Source of the DNA: an uncultured Chloroflexota bacterium
Lineage (GTDB): Bacteria > Chloroflexota > Limnocylindria > Limnocylindrales > Limnocylindraceae
DNA: 16,742 nt
NCBI GenBank assembly: GCA_937864085.1
Contig: CALMIH010000020.1
Coordinates: forward strand, 1 to 16,742
Reading direction: 5' to 3'
Shown: in pieces, positions 1 through 7,949 of the stretch
Position numbering within the stretch: the first letter of the stretch is position 1
Layout of the letters: every line of letters begins with the position of its first letter
Position numbers and translations under genes: made by a program
Notes under the pieces: generated by a model
What the model saw: the letters and a program-made list of their open reading frames with translations, nothing else
Databases searched by the model: none
What the model was told of the DNA's origin: nothing

Positions 1-1
1 C

Positions 2-1087
2 GTTGATGGCGGAACGCACGTCACCGGATTTCGCGCCGCACTCACCAGCTCGCTGAACGACTGGGGCCGCAAGAATGGCGCGATCAAGGACAACGATCCG
101 AACCTCACCGGTGAAGATGTGCGTGAAGGTCTCACCGCTGTTATCTCCGTCAAACTTGTTGACCCACAGTTTGAAGGACAGACCAAGGCGAAGCTCGGCA
201 CTGCCGAAGTGAAGGGGATCGTGCAGACCGCGGTGAACGCTGGTGTACTGCAGTTCCTTGAAGAGAACCCGGGCGACGGTAAAGAGGTGATTCGCCAAGC
301 GCTGAACGCGGCGCGCGGTCGCGAAGCGGCGCGCAAGGCACGCGACTTGGTGTTGCGCAAGGGCGCACTTGAGGGAAGCGCACTTCCAGGAAAGCTCGCC
401 GACTGCCAAGAGCGCGATCCGGCGAAGTCAGAGCTCTACATTGTGGAGGGCGAGTCGGCCGGTGGATCTGCAAAGCAGGGACGCGATCGCCGCTTCCAGG
501 CAATCTTCCCGCTGCGCGGCAAGTTGCTCAACGTAGAGAAGGCGCGCATCGACAAGATCTTGGGGAGCGACAACATCCGCACGCTGATTGTTGCGCTCGG
601 CGCAGGGATTCAAGACAGCAGCAGCTCCTTTGACCTTGCCAAGCTGCGCTACCACCGCGTCATCATCATGACCGACGCAGACGTAGACGGCGCGCATATT
701 CGCACGCTGCTGCTCACCTTCTTCTACCGCTACATGCCAGCGATCATTGAAGCGGGTTACCTCTACATTGCGCAGCCACCGCTGTATCGCATCAGCACCG
801 GCAAGGAGACGAAATATGCATCGTCAGAGAAGGAGCGCGACGCCGCTGTTGCTTCATTCAAGGCGAAGAACGTCAACGTGCAGCGCTTCAAGGGGCTCGG
901 CGAGATGAACGCCGAACAACTCTGGGAGACGGCAATGAATCCAGAGAACCGCGTCTTCCTGCAGGCACGCATTGAAGATGCGGCCGCGGCGAACGAGATC
1001 TTCGAGATGTTGATGGGCGAGCGTGTTGAGCCGCGCCGCGACTTCATCAAGGCCGAGGCGCGCAAGGTCCAGAACCTCGACATTTAA
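2..1087 (+). CDS. gyrB: DNA gyrase subunit B, 3' part (5' end outside window)
   Basis: This is the last 361 codons of the ATP-binding subunit of DNA gyrase, which with GyrA introduces negative supercoils. The frame is open from the first bases, so the gene is cut by the window edge and lacks its ATPase (GHKL) domain here. Visible parts are the end of the transducer domain (GGTHVTGF, then NLTGEDVREGL), the TOPRIM domain opening with VEGESAGGSAKQGRDR, whose first Glu in EGESAGG is the catalytic metal ligand, the metal-binding DADVDGAHIRTL, and the C-terminal QRFKGLGEMNAEQLW that contacts GyrA. Most GyrB proteins have EGDSAGG, so the second acidic residue is a conservative D-to-E change. It ends with the usual RRDFIKAEARKVQNLDI, and gyrA follows after 36 bases, almost certainly co-transcribed. 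ParE is possible in principle, but the gyrA partner carries a GyrA box. Confidence 0.97.
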   Translation, partial: VDGGTHVTGFRAALTSSLNDWGRKNGAIKDNDPNLTGEDVREGLTAVISVKLVDPQFEGQTKAKLGTAEVKGIVQTAVNAGVLQFLEENPGDGKEVIRQALNAARGREAARKARDLVLRKGALEGSALPGKLADCQERDPAKSELYIVEGESAGGSAKQGRDRRFQAIFPLRGKLLNVEKARIDKILGSDNIRTLIVALGAGIQDSSSSFDLAKLRYHRVIIMTDADVDGAHIRTLLLTFFYRYMPAIIEAGYLYIAQPPLYRISTGKETKYASSEKERDAAVASFKAKNVNVQRFKGLGEMNAEQLWETAMNPENRVFLQARIEDAAAANEIFEMLMGERVEPRRDFIKAEARKVQNLDI

Positions 1088-1123
1088 TACGCGATATAGA
1101 GCAGAAAGAAAGGGGGTGACGAG

Positions 1124-3838
1124 ATGGCAGATAAGACCGTAGATAACGGCGCTGACGGGATTAGCCCGAACGGCGTTAGCGTCACCACCGTCAAGTCGAT
1201 TCGCATTGAAGACGAGATGCGCACGAGCTACCTCGATTACGCCATGAGCGTGATCGTGGCGCGTGCCCTTCCAGACGTGCGTGACGGCCTCAAGCCGGTC
1301 CACCGCCGCATCCTCTACACGATGGGTGAGATGGGCCTCTCCGGCAGCTCCGCCTACCGCAAGTGCGCCGCGATCGTGGGCGAGGTGATGGGTAAATACC
1401 ACCCGCACGGCGACGGCGCCCTCTATGACGCACTCGTCCGACTGGCGCAAGACTTCTCCATGCGTCACCCGCTCGTTGATGGACAGGGAAACTTCGGTTC
1501 CGTTGACGGCGACTCCGCCGCCGCAATGCGCTATACCGAGGCGCGACTCACCGCAATCGCCGGCGAGATGCTCGCCGACATTGACAACGAGACGGTTGAC
1601 TTCACACCGAACTACGACGGCACGCAGAAGGAGCCGAGCGTCCTTCCATCGCGCATGCCGAACCTGCTCATCAACGGTTCATCCGGAATTGCCGTTGGTA
1701 TGGCCACCAACATTCCGCCGCACAACCTTGGCGAGATTGCGGACGCGGCGATCGCACTTGTAGAGAACCCACACCTCACCGCTGAGGAGTTGAGCGCCTT
1801 CGTCCTTGCACCCGACTTCCCAACGGGCGGCGTCCTCTACCGTTATGACAACGTCAAGAACCCGCTCACCGGAAAGCTGGAGCGCGTTGACGCGATCCGC
1901 CAGATGTATGCGCACGGCCGCGGTCGCGTAGTTGTTGAAGGGAAGACCACCTTTGAAGAGGCGCGCGGCGACCGCACCGCCATCATCATCCATGAGCTTC
2001 CGTATCAAGTGAACAAGGCGTCACTCGTTGAGAAGATCGCCGACCTCGTCAAGGAGGGACGTATCGACGGCATCGCTGATCTACGCGACGAGTCCGACCG
2101 CGACGGAATGCGCATCTACGTTGAGGTGAAGCGCGACGGGAATCCGCACAAGGTTCTCAACAAACTGTTGAAGCTCACCCCGCTCCGCGCCGCATTCAGC
2201 ATGAACATGCTCGCACTCGTTGACGGCCAGCCGCAGACGCTTTCACTGAAATCCGTCTTGCAGCACCACATTGAGCACCGCCGCATTATCGTCCGGCGCC
2301 GCACCGAGTTTGATCTCAAGAAGGCGCGCGAGCGCGCGCACATTTTGGAGGGCTTGAAGATTGCGCTGGACAACCTTGATGCCGTGATCAAGACGATCCG
2401 CGCCGCAGCAGATGTTGACGTTGCGCGCGAACAGTTGATGGCGAAGTTCAAGCTCAGCGAACTGCAGGCGCAGGCAATCTTGGACATGCGCCTCGCCCGG
2501 CTTGCCGCACTTGAGCGCAAGAAGATTGAAGACGAGTATCTGGAAGTCCTTGGGTTGATCAAGGAGCTCGAAGATATCCTTGCTAATCCGAAGCGCGTCT
2601 CCAAGATCATCGCCGCGGAGTACGCCAAGTTGAAGGAGAAGTTCGGCGATAAGCGCCGCACCCGCATTGCGCAAGACGCCACGCGCGAGATGTCTGATGA
2701 AGACCTCATTGCCGACGAAGATGTGGTGATCACGATCAGTGGTCGCGGTTACATCAAGCGTCAGCCACTCACCGCCTACCGCCAGCAGCATCGCGGCGGG
2801 AAGGGCGTGCGCGGCATGACCACGCGTGAAGAGGATGCGGTGAAGTCGCTCCAGGTTGCGAACACGCACGACTGGGCATTCTTCTTCACCAACAAGGGCC
2901 GCTGCTTCAGCACCAAGGTGCACGAGATCCCAGACGCGTCGCGCCAGAACAAGGGGATTCCAATCGTCAACCTGCCAGGTGTGCAGGTGGAGTCCGGCGA
3001 AGTTCCAGTTGCTACTGTCATCCTGCAGAACTTCACCGCAGGTGGTTACCTCGCCTTCTCCACCAAGAAGGGTGTGGTCAAGAAGACCGCGCTTGAACAG
3101 TTTGAGAAGGTGCGTTCGTCAGGAATTATTGCGATCACGCTGGATAAGGGTGATGAGCTTGCGCAGGTGATCCCAACGTCTGGTGAAGATGACATCGTGC
3201 TCGCCACGCGACAGGGTCGCATCTGCCGCTTCCATGAGAAGGAGGCGCGACCGATGGGCCGCTCCGCCGGCGGCGTCATCGGCATCCGCATCGCCCGACA
3301 GGGTGACCTTGTGGTTGCCGCTGCCATCGTTGAGCCGGGCGCCGACCTCCTCGTCCTTACAGAGACGGGCTTCGGGAAGCGCGTTCCAGTCCAAGCCTTC
3401 AGCCGCAAACATCGCGGCACCCAGGGTGTCCGCCTCATTCCGCTCGAAGGGCGCAAGACGGGGCCAGTGGTCGCCGTTCGCCAGGTGAGCGAGGCGGATG
3501 AAGAGGTGATCCTGATCAGTGCCGAAGGACAGGTGGTGCGCACGAAGCTTGAGAGCATCGCCACCCGTAATGACGGCAGCTCCCAGGGCGTCCGCGTGAT
3601 GACCCTCCGCGAGGGGGATAAGGTCGCCGGGATCGCCGCCTTCCGCACGGGGCTCGCACAGCGCGACGCCGGCGGCGAGAGCGACGAGGCACCCGCACGG
3701 GTAGCCCCTACGGTAAAGGGGGCGACAAAGGCGGCACCGAAGGGGACTCCGAAACCGCCCAAGACCACCGTCCCGAAGGGGAAGGGCAAGCCAGCGTCTA
3801 AGGTGAAGGCGAAAACGAAACCTACAAAGCGGCGATAG
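1124..3838 (+). CDS. gyrA: DNA gyrase subunit A
   Basis: This is the 904-residue DNA-cleaving subunit of gyrase. The start is ATG 1124, behind a strong Shine-Dalgarno AAGGGGGTGA. The winged-helix and tower domains occupy roughly residues 25-520. The catalytic tyrosine is Y137 in AAMRYTEAR. The DNA-gate sequence is KYHPHGDGALYDALVRL, where the position equivalent to E. coli Ser83 is Gly98 and the Asp87 equivalent is D102. The C-terminal beta-pinwheel begins at about 530 and holds a GyrA box QHRGGKG at 555-561. That box marks a supercoiling gyrase rather than topoisomerase IV, although its second position is His rather than the usual Arg or Lys. Residues 847-904 form a Lys/Pro/Ala-rich basic tail, unlike the acidic tail of E. 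coli GyrA. It follows gyrB by 36 bases, and prs starts 16 bases after its stop. Confidence 0.98.
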   Translation: MADKTVDNGADGISPNGVSVTTVKSIRIEDEMRTSYLDYAMSVIVARALPDVRDGLKPVHRRILYTMGEMGLSGSSAYRKCAAIVGEVMGKYHPHGDGALYDALVRLAQDFSMRHPLVDGQGNFGSVDGDSAAAMRYTEARLTAIAGEMLADIDNETVDFTPNYDGTQKEPSVLPSRMPNLLINGSSGIAVGMATNIPPHNLGEIADAAIALVENPHLTAEELSAFVLAPDFPTGGVLYRYDNVKNPLTGKLERVDAIRQMYAHGRGRVVVEGKTTFEEARGDRTAIIIHELPYQVNKASLVEKIADLVKEGRIDGIADLRDESDRDGMRIYVEVKRDGNPHKVLNKLLKLTPLRAAFSMNMLALVDGQPQTLSLKSVLQHHIEHRRIIVRRRTEFDLKKARERAHILEGLKIALDNLDAVIKTIRAAADVDVAREQLMAKFKLSELQAQAILDMRLARLAALERKKIEDEYLEVLGLIKELEDILANPKRVSKIIAAEYAKLKEKFGDKRRTRIAQDATREMSDEDLIADEDVVITISGRGYIKRQPLTAYRQQHRGGKGVRGMTTREEDAVKSLQVANTHDWAFFFTNKGRCFSTKVHEIPDASRQNKGIPIVNLPGVQVESGEVPVATVILQNFTAGGYLAFSTKKGVVKKTALEQFEKVRSSGIIAITLDKGDELAQVIPTSGEDDIVLATRQGRICRFHEKEARPMGRSAGGVIGIRIARQGDLVVAAAIVEPGADLLVLTETGFGKRVPVQAFSRKHRGTQGVRLIPLEGRKTGPVVAVRQVSEADEEVILISAEGQVVRTKLESIATRNDGSSQGVRVMTLREGDKVAGIAAFRTGLAQRDAGGESDEAPARVAPTVKGATKAAPKGTPKPPKTTVPKGKGKPASKVKAKTKPTKRR

Positions 3839-3854
3839 GGATCGGAGGGCGGCG

Positions 3855-4904
3855 ATGAGGGCAGATTCAGTCGACGTCTACACGGGGAATGCGAACCGGG
3901 AGTTAGCCGGCAAGATCGCGCGCTACCTCGGACGCGAGCTCGGCAAGGCGGACGTGTTCGCCTTCGCCAACGAGAATATCTTCGTCAAGATCCTTGATAA
4001 CGCACGAGAGAAGGACGTCTTTATCGTGCAGCCAACTTCGCGACCGGTGAGCAGCTCCATCATGGAGCTGCTGATCATGATTGACGCGTTCAAGCGCGCA
4101 TCAGCAGGACGCATCACCGCCGTCATCCCGTACTACGGCTACGGCCGATCAGACAAGAAAGACCAGCCGCGCGTCCCAATTACCGCACGCCTCGTTGCGG
4201 ACATGCTGCAGGTTGCTGGCGCGAATCGCATTCTCACCATGGACCTCCATCAGGGGCAGCTACAGGGATTCTTTAACGTCCCAGTAGATGAACTCACGGC
4301 GGTGCACATGCTCTCCAACTACATCCGACAGAACGGCACCGAGAACCTTGCAGTGGTGACCGACCTTGGCTTTGCAAAACGCGCGCGGGCATTTGCAGAA
4401 CTGCTCGACGCGCCACTCGCGATCGTTGAGAAGCGACGCGAAGGGAATGATGATCACGCTGAAGTTCTCAACGTCATCGGTGACGTGAAGGGGAAGCGCG
4501 TCGTCATCGTTGACGATGAGATTGACACGGGCGGAACGCTCATTGAGACCGTCCGCGCAATTGAGAAGGCTGGCGCAATCGAAGTGACCGCCTGCGCAAC
4601 ACACGGCGTCTTCTCAGGCCCCGCCATCGAACGCATCAGCGCATCGTCGGTGCGCGAGGTGGTCGTCACCGACTCCATCCCGATGCCAGTTGGCGTGAGT
4701 AGCCCAAAGATCAAGCGCCTCTCTTGCGCGCCACTATTTGGTGAAGCGATCAAGCGCATTCACCTTGGTGAATCGGTCGGCGCACTTTTCGGCAAAGAAG
4801 CCTCCATGGCTGAGGAGATGGTCTTCTGGGATGGCGAACATGCCGGACTCCCGTCACCAGGTAGCAACGGCGGCGGACAGAACTCAAAGCGCCGAGCGAA
4901 GTAG
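3855..4904 (+). CDS. prs: Ribose-phosphate pyrophosphokinase (PRPP synthetase)
   Basis: The enzyme transfers pyrophosphate from ATP to ribose 5-phosphate, giving PRPP for nucleotide, His, Trp and NAD synthesis in the cytoplasm. ATG 3855 follows GGAGGG at 3844-3849. Family signatures in order are IVQPTSRPVSSSIMELLIMIDA (about 58-78), the ATP-contacting YYGYGRSDKK (93-102), DLHQGQLQGFF with His132, the flexible catalytic loop EKRREG around K193-R195, and the PRPP-binding loop VDDEIDTGGT (219-228). The ordinary family ends near F312 (GESVGALF). This protein has a further 37 residues ending in NSKRRAK. YGRSDKK replaces the common YARQDRK and VDDEIDTGG replaces VDDMIDTGG, so it belongs to a divergent branch of class I. 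It lies 16 bases after gyrA and probably shares its transcript. Confidence 0.96.
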   Translation: MRADSVDVYTGNANRELAGKIARYLGRELGKADVFAFANENIFVKILDNAREKDVFIVQPTSRPVSSSIMELLIMIDAFKRASAGRITAVIPYYGYGRSDKKDQPRVPITARLVADMLQVAGANRILTMDLHQGQLQGFFNVPVDELTAVHMLSNYIRQNGTENLAVVTDLGFAKRARAFAELLDAPLAIVEKRREGNDDHAEVLNVIGDVKGKRVVIVDDEIDTGGTLIETVRAIEKAGAIEVTACATHGVFSGPAIERISASSVREVVVTDSIPMPVGVSSPKIKRLSCAPLFGEAIKRIHLGESVGALFGKEASMAEEMVFWDGEHAGLPSPGSNGGGQNSKRRAK

Positions 4905-4906
4905 TC

Positions 4907-5140
4907 GTGACGCTGAAGTTGCACCGACCAGACGAGCGCGGTGTGGTGAGTGCGCATCCAGAAGAGAAGAGCAGCGACTGGCGCAGCTCACTGCGCAGCC
5001 CGCGATGGAACGCCGCTCCACTGAAGAATCCTGAGATGAACCCGACGAGTCGTCCGGCGAGCGTGCTCTATTGGCTCGTCCTCGGCGCGCTCACATTTGG
5101 CATCTTGATGCTGGGGTACGGCTCCGGCTTCTGGCGCTAG
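4907..5140 (+). CDS. Small membrane protein between prs and secA, unknown function
   Basis: I do not recognise a family. The reading frame starts at GTG 4907, two bases after the prs stop, and ends 9 bases before secA, giving 77 residues. Residues 1-50 are hydrophilic and charged. Residues about 51-71 (SVLYWLVLGALTFGILMLG) form one transmembrane helix, with the Arg/Lys-rich side predicted cytoplasmic and only GSGFWR outside. Third-position G/C use matches the neighbours, and nothing larger occupies the stretch, which supports a real gene. The Shine-Dalgarno for GTG 4907 is weak (GAAG), as expected for translation coupled to prs. A later ATG at 5036 would give a 34-residue product keeping only the helix. 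The spacing suggests co-translation with secA, but no link to protein export is shown. Confidence 0.6.
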   Translation: MTLKLHRPDERGVVSAHPEEKSSDWRSSLRSPRWNAAPLKNPEMNPTSRPASVLYWLVLGALTFGILMLGYGSGFWR

Positions 5141-5149
5141 GGGCCACGC

Positions 5150-7876
5150 GTGGTCTTCGGCTTCCTCTCCCGTCTTATTGACTCCAACGACCGCGAGATC
5201 GGTCGCCTCTCGCCCATCCTCACCGCCGTCAACGCGCGCGCAGATGAGATGGAGGCGGCGAGCGCCGAAGATATCCGCGCACGAATGGATGCGATCGCTG
5301 CGCAGCTTCGCGCGCTGAGCGGCGACGCGCAACGCGCCGCACTTGAGGAGGCACTCCCAGAAGTTCTCGCTGCGGCGCGCGAAGCGGCGCGCCGAACGAT
5401 CAAGCTACGTCCGTATGACGTGCAGATCTTGGGTGCGATCGTTCTCCATCAAGGGAAGATTCCAGAGATGCGCACTGGCGAAGGGAAGACGCTTGTAGGC
5501 CCACTCGCCGCCGCCGTGAATGCGCTTTCCGGCGCTGGAGTCCACGTGATCACCGTCAACGACTACCTAGCACGACGCGACGCACAGTGGATGGGACCGC
5601 TCTTCGCCTTCCTCGGCCTCTCGCTCGGCGTTATCACCCATGACACTTCGTACATCTATGACGCAGACTTCCATAGCGGCGAGGAGCGCACCGCCCGCCT
5701 CCGCCCCGTCACCCGTCGTGAGGCGTACGCCGCAGACGTCACCTACGGCACCAATAACGAGTTCGGCTTCGATTACCTGCGCGACAACATGGTCACCGAG
5801 CTCGAAGCGCGCGTACAACGCGGCCACGCCTTTGCGATCGTGGACGAGGTGGACAACATCCTCATTGACGAGGCACGAACACCGCTAATCATCAGCGGTC
5901 AGGCGGGTGAGTCGCAGGACCTCTATCAAGTGTTCGCCAAGCTCGTCCCTCGCCTTCGCGAGCGACCAGAAGGGGCCACAGATGGTGGCGACTACTTCGT
6001 TGACGTTAAGGACAAGGCGGTCTCGCCGACTGAAGAGGGCGTCGCCAAGGTTGAGAAGATGATCGGCGTAGAGAACCTCTACGGTGGTGATCCACTGATG
6101 GCGCGCCACTTTGAATCGGCACTTCGGGCGCATGCACTCTTCAAGCGTGATCGCGATTACATCGTTGAGGGTGGCGAGATCGTCATCGTTGATGAGTTCA
6201 CTGGCCGAAAGATGCCGGGGCGCCGCTGGTCGGAGGGACTCCATCAGGCGATTGAGGCGAAAGAGGGGCTCCGCGTCCAACGTGAATCAGTAACGATGGC
6301 GACGATCACCTTCCAAAACTACTTCCGTCTCTACGGCAAACTCGCTGGCATGACCGGTACCGCCATGACCGAGGCGGAAGAGTTCAGTAAGATTTACAAG
6401 CTTGACGTCACGTCAATTCCAACACATCGGCCAATGATTCGCGTTGACGAACCTGATCTTGTGTATCGGACGGAGCGGGCAAAGGATACGGCGATCATTG
6501 AACACATCAAGGAGCGCATCGCCGCAGGTCAACCGGTGCTTGTTGGCACAACGTCGGTTGAACGCTCTGAGCACCTTGCAGGACTGCTGAAGCGCGAAGG
6601 GGTGAAACACAACGTCTTGAACGCGAAGCAGCACGAACGTGAAGCGCCGATTGTTGCGCAGGCGGGACGCTCTGGCGCAGTGACGATTGCAACCAACATG
6701 GCCGGCCGCGGAACGGACATTGTGCTTGGCGGAAATCCCGCTGGCCTCGCCTCTGAAGCGCTGCGCATTAAGGGTCTCAACCCTGCCGAAGTTGATGCGG
6801 AGACCTACGCCGCGGCGCTCGCAGAGGCGGAGCGCTCCTGCACAGCCGATCGTGAAGTTGTCCTTGCCGCCGGCGGGCTCCGTATCATCGGCACGGAGCG
6901 ACACGAATCACGACGTATTGATAATCAGCTGCGTGGTCGCGCCGGTCGCCAAGGTGACCCAGGATCATCGCGCTTCTACCTCTCGCTTGAAGACGACCTG
7001 ATGAAGCGCTTCGCTGGTGAGCGCGTAGTTGGACTCATGGATCGCCTCGGCTTTGATGAGAGCCAGGCGCTGGAATCCGCAATGGTGAGCCGCACCATTG
7101 AGGGTGCGCAGACACGCGTTGAAGGCTACAACTTTGATGTGCGCAAGCGCGTCGTGGAGTTTGACGACGTGATCAACATGCAACGCGCCACCGTATACGG
7201 CGAGCGTGATCGTGTGTTGCGCGGCGAAGATCTTGCTCTCACTATTCAAGATGCGCTGCACGCCGAGGTGCGCGCACTCGCTGCTACACACTGCCCGCCA
7301 GGACTTCCAGGCGATTGGAACCGCGCCACACTTGCAACAGAACTGCAGCGACTTGGTGTGCAGCCTCCAGCATCGCTGGAAACGATCGTTGAAGATTCGC
7401 TCCTCTATGAAGCGGTTGCAGCTGTTGCAGATGAAGCGCTCGAACGCAAGGCGCAGGAGATCGGCGAGGAGATGTGGCCAAAAGTTGAGCGCGCCGTCAT
7501 CTTGCGCAGCATTGACCAACTGTGGGTAGAGCATCTCACTGAGGTTGATGATCTTCGCCGCGGCATTGGCTTGCGCGGGCATGCACAGATCGATCCGCTT
7601 AACGCATTCAAGATTGAGGCGTTCAAGCTGTACGAAGAGTTCCAGTCGCTCATTCGCGTCAGCATCGGTCGCGCGGTCTTGCGCGTCAGCCTGGTGCAAG
7701 AGCAACGCGCCCCACGCCCAGTGGCGGTGGCAACATCTGGCGGCAGCGAAGGGCCAGCTAGCGGCGCAGCGCCGATGACACCAGCGAGGGCCCCTGCTGG
7801 CGAGATGAAGGCGGGGCGTAACGACGCCTGCCCATGCGGCTCGGGTAAGAAGTTCAAGAAGTGTCACGGGGCATAG
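5150..7876 (+). CDS. secA: Preprotein translocase ATPase SecA
   Basis: SecA is the ATP-driven motor that pushes unfolded preproteins through SecYEG at the cytoplasmic face of the membrane. The protein has 908 residues, a normal length. GTG 5150 is preferred because the product opens VFGFLSRLIDSNDREIGRL as SecA does, with AGGGG at 5139-5143 overlapping the previous stop codon, which suggests coupling. Walker A is MRTGEGKTL (107-115), with K113 the nucleotide-binding lysine. The DEAD-type Walker B is DEVD (232-235), followed by NILIDEARTPLIISG. The second RecA fold has NMAGRGTDIVLGG and QLRGRAGRQGDPG. A linker rich in Gly, Ala and Pro precedes the C-terminal zinc motif CPCGSGKKFKKCHG, with ligands C894, C896, C905 and H906; this motif usually binds SecB or ribosomes. 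Nothing in the sequence is damaged. Confidence 0.98.
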   Translation: MVFGFLSRLIDSNDREIGRLSPILTAVNARADEMEAASAEDIRARMDAIAAQLRALSGDAQRAALEEALPEVLAAAREAARRTIKLRPYDVQILGAIVLHQGKIPEMRTGEGKTLVGPLAAAVNALSGAGVHVITVNDYLARRDAQWMGPLFAFLGLSLGVITHDTSYIYDADFHSGEERTARLRPVTRREAYAADVTYGTNNEFGFDYLRDNMVTELEARVQRGHAFAIVDEVDNILIDEARTPLIISGQAGESQDLYQVFAKLVPRLRERPEGATDGGDYFVDVKDKAVSPTEEGVAKVEKMIGVENLYGGDPLMARHFESALRAHALFKRDRDYIVEGGEIVIVDEFTGRKMPGRRWSEGLHQAIEAKEGLRVQRESVTMATITFQNYFRLYGKLAGMTGTAMTEAEEFSKIYKLDVTSIPTHRPMIRVDEPDLVYRTERAKDTAIIEHIKERIAAGQPVLVGTTSVERSEHLAGLLKREGVKHNVLNAKQHEREAPIVAQAGRSGAVTIATNMAGRGTDIVLGGNPAGLASEALRIKGLNPAEVDAETYAAALAEAERSCTADREVVLAAGGLRIIGTERHESRRIDNQLRGRAGRQGDPGSSRFYLSLEDDLMKRFAGERVVGLMDRLGFDESQALESAMVSRTIEGAQTRVEGYNFDVRKRVVEFDDVINMQRATVYGERDRVLRGEDLALTIQDALHAEVRALAATHCPPGLPGDWNRATLATELQRLGVQPPASLETIVEDSLLYEAVAAVADEALERKAQEIGEEMWPKVERAVILRSIDQLWVEHLTEVDDLRRGIGLRGHAQIDPLNAFKIEAFKLYEEFQSLIRVSIGRAVLRVSLVQEQRAPRPVAVATSGGSEGPASGAAPMTPARAPAGEMKAGRNDACPCGSGKKFKKCHGA

Positions 7877-7889
7877 CCCCTGCTACGAT
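7861..7889 (+). promoter_or_regulatory. Possible prfB promoter
   Basis: GTGTCA at 7861-7866 (four of six matches to TTGACA) is followed after 17 bases by TACGAT at 7884-7889, preceded by TG in the extended -10 form TGCTACGAT. The predicted start is near 7896, giving a leader of about 54 bases before the prfB GTG. The -35 lies inside the last codons of secA. This would let RF2 be transcribed independently of secA. The evidence is sequence match only. Confidence 0.4.
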
Positions 7890-7949
7890 CGCGAGCGTGA
7901 AGCAGCAAGACCCCGTCGTCGCCTTCGGGCGACCGAGTGAGCGTTCCCA

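Noticed and set aside
3046..3789. 247-codon minus-strand frame inside gyrA
   Set aside because: Shadow frame opposite the GyrA beta-pinwheel, with no domain and biased composition.
6965..7867. 300-codon open frame on the minus strand inside secA
   Set aside because: It is antisense to well-conserved SecA sequence, has no recognisable motif or Shine-Dalgarno, and is explained by high GC.
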